Source of the DNA: Cycas panzhihuaensis
Taxonomy: Eukaryota > Cycadophyta
Direction of reading: 5' to 3'
Assembly (NCBI GenBank): GCA_023213395.1
Contig: CM041465.1
Span: 202,251,741 to 202,315,740, forward strand
DNA: 64,000 nucleotides
Below are positions 9,521-22,427 of this stretch, piece by piece. Each line of letters starts with the position of its first letter. Positions within the stretch are counted from its first letter, which is position 1. The position numbers and the translations under genes are program-made. The notes under the pieces were generated by a model. It saw only the letters and a list, made by a program, of their open reading frames with translations, did no database searches and had not been told where the DNA came from.

Positions 9521-12500
9521 TCTTAATTCATATTTTTTGGGACCACCACAATTTTAAAATTCTATACTAAATGTCAATGGGTCAATTTTTGAATTTTTTA
9601 GTTAATTGTGTGTATTGTTGTCCCAACAAGCTGTGTAGTTTGTCTACGCAATTAAACGGCCTTAGGTTGACTTATATGGACTGTAATAGGTCCATAAGAT
9701 TTGCATTAGTCCATGTGGACTACTAACTATTTGTACAAACTTGTACTAGGGTCAAAGCTAAGCATGGGACCTACTTAAGTGTATGTATAATGAGCAATCC
9801 TTATGAGACATAATTTTCATATAACTTGATTTTTAATCTAGAAAAATAGATTTCAAAGTTTTAGGAGGAGATGTCCATAGAAAATACTCAAAAAATTGTA
9901 TTAGCATATAATCCCCATGGGGTTAGGGCACTTGCTTGCCTTCTCTTTCTTTAATATGCTTGGGGATTCATGGTGGGTGTGGATGGGTTAGTGGGCTATA
10001 TCTCTTCCACCTCTATAAGTGCTCCTCTATGGTTCTAATAGCTTTTTGTTTCATTAATCTTTCTCTTCGCTTTCTCCTCTTTAACTCTTATTGTCTTCAC
10101 TTGTGATGAGATAATAATCTAAGTCATAATCCCTTAACTTACAATTATATAGAAGGTAATTCTTTAAAAGTCTCCTTTGTGGGGTTTTAAAGAGAGAGTT
10201 AGTGGAGTGAGGGTCTATTATTAAAAGTTGTGTTCCCCATCATGCTCTAGGCCAATGACATTTTGTCTCTTCTTTAACCCTCTTTTTAGTTATATTACAT
10301 GCTAATTTTTGTCTTGTGATCATCACACCAAAATGGTAACCTGTAGGTATATATAAATAGTGAAGAGATGGATCTTATTTATACCTAAGAATGTGTTATG
10401 ATATACCTAGTGTTAGCTTATATCTATCATGAATGTGCAAAACACCATCATAATGGTGCATGAAACATGTAGTAGATGATTGACTAAGGGAAACAACAAT
10501 TTTGATAATCCACCATTTGTTTATAAAAATGTCAATTTTAGCATATAAATGGTGTCCAAGTCTTGTGAAATTGGATATATAACATCTTCAGGTTATGGCT
10601 CACATCTCTAGGCATGTAGGTTATTGATATGAGCCTTAATACTTGATCTCTTTAATTTCTTGTAATCAATAGATACTTAAGCTTACCAACTGGCTTGTAG
10701 ACTAAAGCTAGTAGGCAGTGTTTTAGCCTTCCACTCATAAGAGGAGTTTACAAGATTTGTTAATTGTGGATAGACGTCTAGGTTGGTACTAAATTAATGT
10801 AATCTATTCTTTTTAAATAGATAATGAAATATAACAATTTCTTATATTTTAAAAATAGAGAGAATTTATTGCAGGTAATAATCATCTCATCACTAAATCC
10901 TTTGGCCACCCTAATAGAACCAAACCCACAAAAAGAAAAGAGATTTGAGCATATTAGTAGTGTTTTCTTGCAAATTAACACATCATGCATTCTTTCCATA
11001 CATTGAATGTGAATGACTAAGTTTGATGATTGTAAATATAGGAAAAATAGTTTATTTGTGCTTAGATCTATAGATGCAAGTCTTGGGCTTCTAAATAAAT
11101 CATTGTTTACAATATAGGACCATAACCTACAACCATTATACTTTTTGCAAATAACAATATGTTTAGATAAGAAAGCCTACTTGGACCATATCATTGTGAG
11201 TGAAATTAGGTTCAATGGAGTAAGAAACAATATCTTTACAACAACCCCCTAGCCATGTCAAAGAGAGTTGCTCTCAAACCATTGCCACACCATAAGATTG
11301 ATGGTGAAGGGTTTGTTGAAGCAAATGGTCCATAGAAGAGTAGAGATAATAATGTCATCACATCAAGCTCGAGTTTGGAGTGTCCTCTTCATTCCCCATT
11401 GATATAATACAATCCAATTTGAAAAACCCAAAGGGTGGAGTTGTTATTTTGGGCATTTTGTTTAATGGTGCTACTTCTCTCAAAGAATAGATCTATTTTT
11501 GTTACTTATTTAATAATGTCTTTTCTCTTCATTGCAATTACTTTGTCTTTACAATTATACTGGTATGAGGCTAATTTGCATGGTGTAGTTATGGGTGTGC
11601 CCCATGGGCACCAATTAATCATGCTAACAAACACTAAAAGAAGGGACCTTTTCCAAAGATTCTTATTAAATTTTTGTATTTAATGTATTAGGTTTCTTGT
11701 GAGATAATAGTTAATCTATGGATAAACTAAGCATTCCATATTATAAGCAATTGGAATTAAACATTAATAATTATTTTGAAATGGCTGATTAGAAATAATC
11801 TATTGATTTTTATGCTAAATGCAAATCAATAGAATTGGAGTCCTTGATTATGCCTAGTTACATAGAAAATAAAATCAAGATGCAACATTCTATTTACCTT
11901 TACAATTCAAGTAATTTTTGCAATGACTTCATCTTATCCTATGCTTTTTCTTATTAGACCCATTAAACAATCATGTTTAATTGTCCCCATTCTTCTTGTA
12001 TTTACTCTCACTAGTCATAATAATAGCTCTTAGTTCAAAATATTCCAATTCAATGCATTGAGAATATCTAGGACAATATGATCTTGGTTGTTCACTTATA
12101 TCATACCATTCTAGGACGACCAATGCTTTATTGCTCAAAAGCTCTATGCTTTCCATCTTAGTCTGGGTGGTTCATGCCTAATAGTTTGAAGGTGATTTAT
12201 TTTTTCTTAATCAAAGTTTATCCTCTTTCTTGTACAATCCCAAGATGGTAAGTTAGGGAAGTCTATTGTTGTATATCAACTATTTGTAAACTTGCAAGAG
12301 TGCTATATATGTGTTTTTCAAGAATCGTTAATTACCATATGATCTAGTTACTGATTTTCACTGTACTTACTATTATAGGTGGAGTTAATAAAGAGAGAGA
12401 TGGACCTTGCAGAAGAATCTGGAGATGAGGAAGGTTTCGAAGATTTATAACATGGGAAAGAAATTGCTTGCCAATATAGAAGCAAAATTGATGTTGAATG

Positions 12501-13930
12501 GTTCTATCTTTAATCAAAATCCTATATTGTAGGCCTTACCAATTGTCTTTCCCACCTATGTCTACTACATAAAGCAGTTTCATCTCTAACAGTTGGTTTA
12601 TCATTTGCAATCAAGCAAAGTTTTCTAAATATCAAATATTTTGTCACATTGATTATTGGTATTGCATAAACCTAAGTCACTTTAACATATTTGTTCAAAA
12701 CTTAAGCTTATATAATGTATAAGCACATTACTTTTAGATGAATTAGATATCTAGACTTATTCTAAATAACATAGAATTAAAGCACACTTCCAGATAAAGA
12801 CTGTTCTCTTAAAGGACAACTTTGATGAGTTCAAGGTTGGCTTTATGTTTGGGGTTTAATTAAGGGACAAAGGTACCGATGGCTAATTTGAGCATGGTTT
12901 GTCCTTCCCTTTGAACTTATTAAGTTTCAAGATTACATGAGAAGACAAAGTCCTATAAATCATTCTAATATTTGTTGTTATCAGTTCTTTAAATTTCCTA
13001 TAACCTTTGGGCTCCTTGTGGGAAGGCTGTAAGCTATTGCAAATAAAGAACATAATTAATGAGCAAACATTATTTTATTTTATGTTGGACTCTTCTGCAT
13101 TTATAAAGTGGCCTTCAAGTGTTGGTGTGACTTTGTTTATGACAAAATATCATGTGGACACCTTAATTTGATAACTAAGGTTCTTAAATATGCTAATTTT
13201 TAACTTAATTGGAGTTAAGATCCATGACAATTGACCCCTACTAAAAATAGTCTTCACATTAGGATAAATATACACTCTTTGTAATATATTTGAGTTTTTA
13301 ATAGCCAAAATCTCATTGTCAATGTTCTAGTTCCCAAATGTTAGAAGCATGCATTTTGTACATACGTGCATTGCAAATAGTCTATTTTTAATTTAAGAAA
13401 TGACAACATTAAATGCAAACATGTAGAATGTATTAGCTTTTTAAGCCAATTGATATGATCATGCCTCAAGCCTTGAAGCATATGGCATATTTCTCTTAAT
13501 ATGGCAAAGCTACCATAGGTTTTAATATACAACATATGATTACTAAGTGTGAAATCTCTTATCATTGTGATGCTTTTTTAAATATTACATGCATGTATAT
13601 GTGTGTATGGATCTTTAATGATAAGAGCATTAGTGATGAAATTGGGTTTCATGATATCGATGTATATGAGAAAGATATAAAAATAGATTCTTGATTTCTT
13701 ACGTAGGGCTCTTTACTTATGCCATTTTAATCATTATGATATTACATTATATTGTAAGTATTGTATATACTATACAATTGATTTTCCAATATTTGATATT
13801 ATTTTGTGGTGGTTAGATTTTTATATATGATGTTTTACTATTATAATATAATATTATGTTAGGTTTTTTGTGTTTTGTTTTATTATGAAAATAATATCCT
13901 CTTAATAGGTGTTATCATTAGGGCCTTATT
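9521..13930. other. 4.4 kb AT-rich sequence with no recognised gene
   Basis: Short open stretches occur, the longest 82 codons at 11435-11683, but none shows a family motif or usable context. A faint reverse-strand string SIDYKKLKRSSIKAH near 10640-10680 recalls a Gypsy RT, but it is too isolated to annotate. No tRNA, rRNA or clear LTR pair was seen. Confidence 0.5.
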
Positions 13931-13935
13931 TATTT
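13931..13935 (+). repeat. TSD of Copia J, left
   Basis: TATTT, identical to 19151-19155. A 5-bp duplication is standard for Copia integrases. Confidence 0.85.
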
Positions 13936-14132
13936 TGTTAAGATATAATGTTTCATCCTAGACATATTAAAGAAGATGGGCAATGTAATTAAACCCTCAC
14001 TATTCTTAATCTACACATTTAATGTAATAACCATGTAACGATTACAAAGTTGATGTATAAATAGGAGGACTTCCTCCCTCAATAATGAAGAGTGTTCTTC
14101 CCTAACCTATCTGGGATGTCTTATATTTAACC
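13936..14132 (+). repeat. Copia J 5' LTR
   Basis: Opens TGTTAAGATATAATG and ends TTTAACC; the partner ends TTTAATA, so the ancestral end was probably TAACA. It aligns without net gaps to 18954-19150. A TATA-like TATAAATAGGAGG at about 14055 is followed by the probable transcription start. Confidence 0.93.
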
Positions 14133-14147
14133 TGGTATGAAAGCAGG
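14133..14147 (+). other. Copia J primer-binding site
   Basis: TGGTATGAAAGC follows the LTR directly and differs at two positions from TGGTATCAGAGC, the initiator-tRNA-Met primer site of most plant Copia elements. Confidence 0.85.
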
Positions 14148-14885
14148 GAACTCTAATGATCTAAAGCAAATCAGTCTGAGGCCTTCTTTGTTGTTTGAAA
14201 TTGTTGGAGATCAACTATTTTTTGAAAGAGAAGAATTCATCTATTTATCAAATAAAAGATTTAAAGACCAAGAAAGTAAGAGACTATAGAATTTCCCTGT
14301 ATGGACCTGTACGAACATGTACAAACATAATTTTTTCAAAGTTGTCAGATTTGGACGAAAATTGGTCAATAGATAGATCTTATTGAGGGCATTAATCTTT
14401 CGAACTAGGTCAAAGCTATTTGAAGTCGCTCTAAGGCAATTTTGCCACCTTTACTAGTCTGCATGGGTTTGATCTCTTTCTTTCATAATCTTCCAGACTG
14501 ATGAGTAAAATCACTCCAAACATCTTTAATATTATATTATGAAAGCATCAAGACTAATTTCGTGAGTTATTATTGCAGATCTAAGGATTTTCAAGTCTTT
14601 TTCTTCAAAACCCTAGTTGTAAATTTTTTTATTTTTGGGCATGTTTTCTCTCAAAAGAAAAGTATTTTTTGAAAAATATTTACATATTTGGACTTCTCTT
14701 GAAAAGCTCTTCAATCTAAAGTATTAATCTTTTCAAGCCGTACACCTTCATTTTTGAACGAAAATCTGTACAACCATACAAACATACCTTGTTCTCAAAC
14801 ATTAGTCCGTCTGATATTCCTATTTTAATACTTCTCGACTTCTCAGATATGTTCTAAACCCAGTTTAATCGTAGCATCTTTAATT
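14133..14885 (+). other. Copia J untranslated leader
   Basis: About 750 bases between the primer site and the gag ATG. Stops occur in all frames. It should hold packaging signals but none can be pinpointed. Confidence 0.6.
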
Positions 14886-15800
14886 ATGGGCCTTAATGAC
14901 ACTGATAAACTAATCACGAATAATTACTATATGTGGAAAATTAAAATGGAAGCCCTACTATGTAGAAAAAATACTTGGGAATTGACCATAGGGGAAGAAA
15001 AAATGCTTGGGACTGAAGGAGATGCTCAAAAAAATTAGAAAGAAAGGAATAATATAGGAGCAACAACCTTAAAATTATCAGTCACTTATCACTTATTAAT
15101 ATACACTGACAAAATAAACTCTTGCTCCCAAATTTGGAAGGCCCTTGAAAATCTCTTTGCTCAAAAGAACAGAGCAAAGGTTATAACTTTAAAAGAAGAG
15201 TTATTTAAATTGGTTATGAAAGAAATAGAAATAGTAGCAAACTTTATTCACAAGGTCACTACTCTCTATAATGAACTCCTTAGTACTGGGGCAATCATCT
15301 CACAAAAAGAAATAGTTAATATGGTAGCAGGAAAACTTCTAAAGGCTTTTAATGTAACCATCAATACAATAACAAATACAGGTATAATTGAAGAAATGTC
15401 TCTAGATGAACTAACAGTTATAATGATGATATAGGAACAAAGGAACAAAAGGTATGAAAATGAAATCAAAGATGCCTTTGTCACAAAATTGAACATAGGA
15501 GCCTCAAGAGGAAGAGGACAATATAGAGGCAGAGCATGTACACACAATTCCAGGACTCCTTCAAGAGGAAGATGGTCAGAAAACAGAGGATGTGGTCATA
15601 TGTATCCCCCAAGAGATCCATAAGTTTGCTTCAACTGTGGTAAGCCCAGATACTTTTCAAGCCAATGCCGCATGTTTGATGTCTATTATCACTGTGGTCA
15701 GTCGGGCATTACCTATATCAATGTCATCAAATAAGAGAAGAAATTTAGAAAGGAAAGAGACCTGCTAGAAATTACAACAAAGAACAATCAAAGGAAGAGG
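14886..15800 (+). pseudogene. Copia J gag
   Basis: Starts at ATG 14886 (MGLNDTDKLITNNYYMWKIK), the NYxxWK opening of plant Copia gag. An internal stop near 15037 is followed by an open stretch to 15434 (ANFIHKVTTLYNELLSTGA), a TAG, then an Arg/Gly-rich segment. Knuckle CFNCGKPRYFSSQC at 15627 has Tyr in place of the zinc-binding His, a CAT-to-TAT type change. The frame shifts before the protease. The product would form the particle and bind RNA. Confidence 0.88.
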
Positions 15801-15839
15801 AAGAAGAAATTGCCTTCGTTGTTGCTCTATGAGCCAGCC

Positions 15840-17190
15840 TTGGAGACGCAGACGTATGGTACATTGACTCTGAAGCTTTACAACACATGACAGGCAGAAA
15901 GGATTGGTTCAAGATCATCAAAACCTATTCCTCAAAATCAGTCGAGCTGGGAGATAAGTACCCCTTAAGAATTAAAGGAATAGGAACCATTGTTGTAAAT
16001 TTACAAGGCTATGTAAAGAAAATCGATAATATAGTCTTTATACCTGGGCTCAAGATGAACCTCTTGTTAGTATCTTAACTGAGCAATAAGGGCTTAAGAA
16101 CCATCTTTGATGAAAAAGACATGTGTCATGTGTTAGATATAAAAAATGGGGATATAGTCATTGCTAAGGGGGTGAAGTCCAATGATCTGTATAAACTGTT
16201 GTCCATTCCAGTTGATCCAAATATGGATGTAAGAGCATTCTCTACTGTAAACCTCAATACTAATAATAAAGTGTGGCATTTGAAGTATGGATATCTTCCC
16301 ATAGATAAGCTAGAAATGATGAAAAAAAAAAACATAGTAAATAGACTTCCCTCTATTTCATTAGAGCATTTTGTTTGCAAAGGATGTCAATGTGAAAAAT
16401 AACATCATTTTTCCTTCAGAACTAATGAATGGCGTGCCCAAGAAAAATTCGAGCTAATACACAAATTTATGTGGTCCTCTAACACCCCTATTTAGAAATG
16501 GTTCTAGATACTTCTTAACCTTTATTGATGACCTCACTAGGAAGATGTGGGTGTACTTCATTCATAATAAGTTAGATGTATTTGACGCATTTAAGGAATT
16601 CAAAGCTGAGGTAGAATTAGAGTCAACATGTAAAATTAAATGTGTCAAGCCTGACAATGGAGAGGAATATATCTCAAAATAATTTCAGGATTTCTGTAAA
16701 ATCAAAGGCATACGAAGACAATTCATAACTCCATATACCCCTTAGTCTAATGGCATTGTTGAACGGAAGAATAGAACCATAATAAAAATGACACATAGCA
16801 TGATCCATGGAAAACAAATCTCAAAATCTTACTAGGCGGAAGCAGTAAGCATAGTTTGTTATCTAATCAATTGAAGCCCAACCATAACATTATAGTAAAT
16901 AATGCCTAAAGAAGCTTGGACAAGAAGAAAGCCTGATGTAAGTAATTTAAAATTTTTTTGTTGCCAAGCCTTTCTACATATTCCAGATAAAAATAGGACA
17001 AAACTTGATTCAAAATACATAGAATGCATTATGATTGGTTACAGTAAAAATTCAGAGGCATATAGATGTATAGATCCCAAGACTAATAAAATTTATGTAA
17101 GTAGGGATGTTGTCTTCAATGAAGAAATCCTTTTAGAGGCCAAATCTCCAGTACAAATAATTGAAGAAGTACTAAGAATTGAACCTTAGA
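15840..17190 (+). pseudogene. Copia J protease and integrase
   Basis: Protease: WYIDSEALQHMT at 15857, where plant Copia normally has DSGAS; both changed residues fit G-to-A and C-to-T. The catalytic Asp remains. Pre-integrase WHLKYGYLP near 16275, then HxxC CKGCQCEK. The frame changes near 16430. Integrase core: YFLTFIDDLTRKMWVYF, the KPDNGEEY region with the second Asp, and TPYTP-SNGIVERKNR with the catalytic Glu, where the expected Gln is a TAG at 16744. The C-terminal part VFNEEILLEAKSP ends at 17189 in a TAG. Confidence 0.9.
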
Positions 17191-18930
17191 AAGAACTTCC
17201 TATTGAAAAATCAGGAATAACTACTGAAAATGAGTTGGATGAGCCATAACCAACTCCTCATGTTGAAAAAGAATTGTCATCAGAAGAATTAACTACAAAG
17301 GCACCAAAGAAACAGAAAAAGATACCTAAATGGTATATTAAAACCATATAAGAAAGAAGAGAAATTGTGCTTACACACAGAACCAAGAGTTAGTAACATT
17401 AGGCACTCTTTAGCATACTACAACCACAATCATTTGAACAAGCAAAGGAGCATGCATAATGGAGAATAGCTATGGATGTAGAAATGGATGCAATTGCAAA
17501 AAATAAAACTTGAGATCTGGTAGAGCTACCTCCAAATAAACCAATAGTTAATTGCAAGTGGATATACAAGGTAAAAGAAAGTGCATATGAGAAAATAGAA
17601 AAATTCAAATTAAGAGTTGTGGCAAAAGGATTCACTCAAACCGCTAGGATAAACTTCGATAAGACATTTTCACTGGTGGATAAAATGGATACAGTTCAAA
17701 TAGTAATAGCATTAACAGCCCAAAACAATTGGAAAATTTACCAGTTAGACATCAAATTTACCTTCTTAAATGGAGATCTAGAGGAAGAAGTTTATATGCA
17801 ACAATCAAAAGGCTATATCCAAACAGAGCAAGAACATTTGGCATGTAAGCTCAAAAAGGATTTATACGGATTGAAACAAGCTCCCAGATCTTGGTATGTT
17901 ATGCTGGATAAACATCTATCCCAGAACGACTTTCAAAGATGCAGTTCTAATTCTAGCCTTTATATAAAGAAAAATGATAGAAAAATATTAATCATTGTCG
18001 TCTATGTTGATGATATGATTCTTACAGGAGATGACACTAAGTCCATCTCATATATAAAGAGCCAATTGGAAAAAGACTTTGAAATGACAGATCTAGGTGC
18101 TTTAAACTACTATCTAGGAATAAAGATTAATCAAAATTAAGAATACATTACTCTCTCACAAGGCAAGTACATCAGAGATTTGTTAGTTAAATTCCAAATG
18201 GAGAACTGCAATGAATGTGCAACTCCTGTGGAAGTAAATTGTAATCTAGTTCTAGATAAAGGAGAGCTTTCAGTTGACTGCACTCTTTACAGATAGTTAA
18301 TTCGAAGTCTTATTTATCTCACTACCACAAGACCTGATATCTCACATTCGGTAGGATTGGTTTCTAGATACATGCAGGAGCCCAAAATGAAGTATTAGAA
18401 GGCAACAAAAAGGATACTTAAGTATCTAAAAGGCATTGAAGATCTAAAGCTAGTTTACAATAAGGAGAAGTCAACCCAATTAATTAGTTATTACGGTTCT
18501 GACTGGGCAGGAGACAAAGAAGCCAAAAAATCCACCAGTGGATACTGTTTCTTCTTAGGCTCAACTGCCATCTCATGGTGTAGCAAAAAGCAACCAACAA
18601 TTACTCTTTTATCAACCAAAGCAGAATACAAGTCAACAATCAATGTACCATGTAAAGCTCTATGGCTTATGCAACTATGAATGGACATGAATCAACTACA
18701 ACAAGAGCCAACAATAATATTCTGTGATAATCATAGTGTAATAAAATTTACCAAAATCTACATGTGCAAACAAAACACATAGAAGTACATCATCATTTCA
18801 TCTGGAAATAAGTGCAAGGTAAAGAAATTGATCTAACATATTGTCCAACAACAAGTTAGGTTGTTGACATTCTAATAAAATCTCTTAGCAGAAACAAGTT
18901 TTAGGATCTTAGAGAAAGAATATGACTAAA
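17191..18930 (+). pseudogene. Copia J reverse transcriptase and RNase H
   Basis: After a degraded linker with several TAG codons, the RT is open from 17619 to 18140: VAKGFTQTARINFDKTFS, YQLDIKFTFLNGDLEEEVYM, LYGLKQAPRSWY, catalytic VYVDDMILTGDD near 18002 (intact YVDD) and DLGALNYYLGI. RNase H follows with RPDISHSVGLVSRYM, GSDWAGDKEAKKSTSGYCF, WCSKKQPTITLLSTKAEY and FCDNHSVI. TAG replaces expected Gln in the YRQL-type motif near 18296 and expected Trp in KYWKA near 18398. Confidence 0.92.
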
Positions 18931-18943
18931 AAGGATAAAACAT

Positions 18944-18953
18944 TAAGAGAGGG
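18944..18953 (+). other. Copia J polypurine tract
   Basis: TAAGAGAGGG abuts the 3' LTR at 18954. This is where plus-strand DNA synthesis is primed in LTR elements. Confidence 0.85.
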
Positions 18954-19150
18954 TGTTAGGATATAATGTTTTATCCTAGACATATTAAAGAAGAGGGGCA
19001 ATGCAATTAAATCCTCACAGTTTTTAATCTACACATTTAATGTAATAATTGTGTAACGGTTACAAAGTTGATGTATAAATAGGAGGATTTCCTCCCTCAA
19101 TAATAAAGAGTTTTCTTTCCTCACATATCTGGAAAATCTTATATTTAATA
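18954..19150 (+). repeat. Copia J 3' LTR
   Basis: Partner of 13936-14132, about 88% identical by eye, with 16 transitions and 7 transversions. Followed by TSD TATTT at 19151-19155. Confidence 0.93.
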
Positions 19151-19155
19151 TATTT
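19151..19155 (+). repeat. TSD of Copia J, right
   Basis: TATTT, identical to 13931-13935. Confidence 0.85.
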
Positions 19156-19394
19156 AGTGTAATATATATACGACACATTTGAAAAGTAAAAGGTCCTATT
19201 ATTCACTCTTTAGAAAATGATAATGGTCAAGCTTTTAGTAGTGTAAAGTAATATATATTTAAGAACTAATTTGACCATCATCTCTGTGATTGTTTTTTAT
19301 GAAATGACTACTTATATTAATATTATAAATATAAGAGTATACAACTTTATATAGTTTAAGAACAAACAGTGCAATTGTGTCATATATAGTCTAA

Positions 19395-19399
19395 GAATA
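19395..19399 (+). repeat. TSD of outer Copia D, left
   Basis: GAATA directly before the LTR at 19400. The same five bases directly follow the partner LTR at 43000-43004, 23.6 kb away. Confidence 0.7.
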
Positions 19400-20018
19400 T
19401 GTGATGAATCCAAAATTGAAATGAAAAGAAAATTTTTGAATTACAATAGAAAATTACAACAAAAAGATCCTCAGCTCTAAGAGTGCTCAAAGGAATAAAT
19501 TTTAAATCAAAATAAACTTATAATCCTAAAGCGTAATGGACAAGTCTAGTGTATATTTCGAAATCTTATCATACAAGGTCTATAATCAAATTTCTAAATA
19601 TGCACTCACAGTATTCAACACATAAATTTGGCCAAAAAACATCATTTAAGGGCTGAAAAATGCATCTAAAGTTTGTTTATATAAAAAGAAAAAAAATCTC
19701 AAAAAATGTCTTTTTAGAAATATTTAGAAAGATGGTTGTATTTTTGGTAGGTAAAGATAGGTAAAGATAGTTAATGCTTTAGGGTTTTGAATTAGGATTT
19801 TTGAAGCATCTTTGTACCTATTTAAAGGGAGAAAATAGTCTAAAATATAATTTTGAGGAAGTGTTAGAAATTTTAAAAGAGTGTGTTTTGTTTTTTGTTT
19901 TACGTTTATATTTATTATTTAAGTAGCCACCACCCCATTAAGTAGCTTGTTTATATTATTTTAATCTTCTTTAATACCATTTAATGTTGGTATTTTCTTG
20001 GATTGCAACAATGCAACA
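19400..20018 (-). repeat. Copia D 3' LTR (left copy)
   Basis: TGTGATGAATCCAAAATTG matches TGCGATGATTCCAAAATTA at 42715. The segment from about 19930 (AGCTTGTTTATATTATTTTAA) matches about 42870. The right copy lacks roughly 330 bases present here between about 19545 and 19930, so either this copy gained or the other lost sequence. Confidence 0.75.
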
Positions 20019-20249
20019 TGTCATCCCATGTTAAGAAATGAGCTTTGCCTATAAAGCTCAAGGTGGTTATTTATGAAATCTTGTGACTTCTCCATTCTCT
20101 TATATTGGTAATCTTGTCTATTTTGACTAGCTATTCAGTTATTGTATGGGATCTAAGTTGTCTTTATTGCATTTTGATAATGCTTTGAGATTTTAATTTA
20201 ACTTTTCCTTTTTCTTCTATGATTGGTAACTTTATGGTAGGACTAATAT
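20019..20249. other. Unassigned spacer between LTR D and the Gypsy remnant
   Basis: AT-rich, no open frame. It could be the 3' end of the Gypsy remnant or of Copia D. Confidence 0.4.
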
Positions 20250-22185
20250 TAGAGCCTACTTTTTCTTCATATTAGAAACACGAAAGATACTATATATTCT
20301 ACTATGAGGTAGTAGGTTGAGGGCATATGCCACTTCTTTTATCCACCTTTGAATTTAGTAAAGCTTGTAAAATCATAGTACAAGTTTAAAATTTCCATGC
20401 TACTTACAATGATACTTTCTTGTAGGGTTGTAGACATATGTATACCTAATATCTAATTTCAAATGAGTGCTCATTTTGGTGTTGATCTGCTTGTTGTTTC
20501 ATCCTATTTCTTACATCATTATAATTGCTCTTCAATTCTGTAAGTATTTGGTTGGACTGTTAGATCATTTCTTGAGTAGTAGATACTTGTGCAATTATTT
20601 AGATATAGTCAAATATTATGGGTTGTTGGTATATGTATAATGTGATGAATCCAGGCATCTGGATTGTTATGTGATAAGTTATGTTATACTAATATTTTAG
20701 TAGATGGATCCATTTTACCCACTTTGTCTAGTTCTCCCCTACAAAATAACAAGGTATATTTCTAAGCACTTGTTAACGATCTCTATTTATCCATTTATTT
20801 GATGATGGTACATGATGTTCATAGTGAGTTTTGTTCTTATCAATTTGAAAAGTTTGTTCTAGAAGTTACGGTATACTTGGGATCTCTATTAGATATGATT
20901 TTCTTAAGAAAATTATGGAGTCTTCATAAATAATTTTACTACTTAAAGAACATTGAAGTTTAATTGCATAGGTATAAAGTGGCCATATTTCATGAGACAA
21001 TCCACTACTACAAAAATGGTATCCTTCCCTTATGACTTAGGTAGGTTGGTAAGAAAATTCATTGAAATCTCTTTCAATTTTTGCTATGAAATTTGAAGAG
21101 GTTGGAACATTCTAAGGTATTAGGTGCATTCATATTTCTATCTCTGACATGTTTCATATTTTATTATGAATTTTTGGATGTTTTCTTTCATTCCCTTCCA
21201 AAAAACGATCTTCTTATCCTTTTATATATTTTTAAAAACCATAATGTCCTATTAGCCAAGTCTGGTGGAATTCCCCAGGTAACCGCTTCATAATTATTAG
21301 GTCCTTGGAGACGTATATTTTACCTTTATACAATAGGGTGTTTCCATCGATCTTCGAATTTGGTTAAGTTATCCCTTCTCTGTATTGTTTGATTTTCCTA
21401 ATAAGTTCTAGATCACTTGTATATGCCTGGTGGAGTTCCTTTATCCATGTGGGTTGTATGATTGAGAATGTTAAACATTCACCCTTTTCATATTTCCTAG
21501 AAAGGACATATGCTCTTTATCCCTTTTATACACCATTTCAAAGTTGTAGTCTTAGATTTCACAAATCTATCTTTACTACTCTTTAAATAGATTAAGTTGT
21601 GATAAAAAGTAGTTAAGACTTTAGCAATTAATCTTAATGATAAACTTATTTCTTAGTAAATACTATTAACATTTGGCTAGGACATGGAGGATGGGCAATA
21701 TTTCTTTGCCATATATGCTCTTGGCCTATTCCCATAAGTTTACTCTTGTATGTAATTAGTTGATTATTCTAAATGGGGGCAGCCCTGATCCTTGTTCTTA
21801 AAACATTACATTCTATTATGAATGGTTATGAAAAATTGGGTATCATTAAAACTAGAGTGGTAGTAATTACATTCTTGAGACTAGTAAAACTTTGATTTGT
21901 TGTGTCCCCCTATTTAAATCCTTTTTTTTTTTTTGAGGTGGGGATGGGGGTATAGATTTGTGAATAACCCTACAATTGTGGTGTAACCTTTAATATTTTT
22001 TTCTACAATACTCAACAAGTCCTAAAAATCTTTGAACCTTTGAAGCGTTCTTTAGAGTTAGCCAATTAATAATGGCTTGTACATTGGCCAGATTAATCTT
22101 TACCCCTTCTTGAGATATTATGTTTCCTAAGTAGTGTAATATTTTCCTCTCGAAGCTACATTTAGATCTCTTTGTATAAAATTTA
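20250..22185 (-). pseudogene. Decayed Ty3/Gypsy pol remnant
   Basis: No long open frame survives, but the minus strand gives Gypsy motifs in correct order. RT end: HYLGNIISQEGVKIN and FLGLVEYCRK (about 22150-21985). RNase H end: FIIKIN, SLNYFLSQLN, YNFEMVYKRDKEH (about 21650-21500). Integrase N-part: PTWIKELHQAYTSDLE and GNTLLYKGKIYVSKDL (about 21460-21300), then ETCQR near 21110. Integrase core and end: NIPCYFVGEN (about 20740) and NQILTELKSNYNDVRNE (about 20530). C-terminus: AYALNLLPHSRIYSIFRVSN (about 20320-20255). The 5' half (gag, PR, most of RT) is absent at 22185. Confidence 0.85.
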
Positions 22186-22427
22186 TTGGTACTTAATATT
22201 TATAATGTTAATTTATTTATAGTTGATAATGTCGTAAAAAAAAGCATGACAAATATACTTAAAAGATATGTAAATAGCTAATTTATTTTTTATAAAAATG
22301 TAATTGGTGCATTAGTATAGAAAACTTAATGAATGATAAAAGATAAGTTCTTCACATAACATTAATAAAAAGATCTCATGTATTTATATATAATGAGTAT
22401 AAAAAGTGGTCCAATAAATGGTGGCCA
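22186..22427. other. Short AT-rich spacer
   Basis: No coding signal. It separates the truncated Gypsy from LTR C. Confidence 0.4.

Larger units (their letters stand above)
13936..19150 (+). mobile_element. Copia element J, complete in structure, decayed
   Basis: Two 197-bp LTRs (13936-14132, 18954-19150), TSD TATTT on both sides (13931-13935, 19151-19155), a tRNA-Met-type primer site next to the 5' LTR, gag-pol in the order gag-PR-INT-RT-RNaseH, and a polypurine tract. The 5.2-kb length is normal for plant Copia. The LTRs show about 23 differences in 197 bases by eye (about 88% identity), so insertion is old. Stops and at least two frameshifts make it inactive. Confidence 0.95.

Noticed and set aside
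10600-10700. Reverse-strand string resembling a Gypsy RT (SIDYKKLKRSS)
   Set aside because: Only about 15 residues, with no neighbouring RT motifs in order, unlike the remnant at 20250-22185.
11435-11683. 82-codon hydrophobic open stretch
   Set aside because: Hydrophobicity follows from T-rich sequence; no family motif, no introns or promoter context visible.
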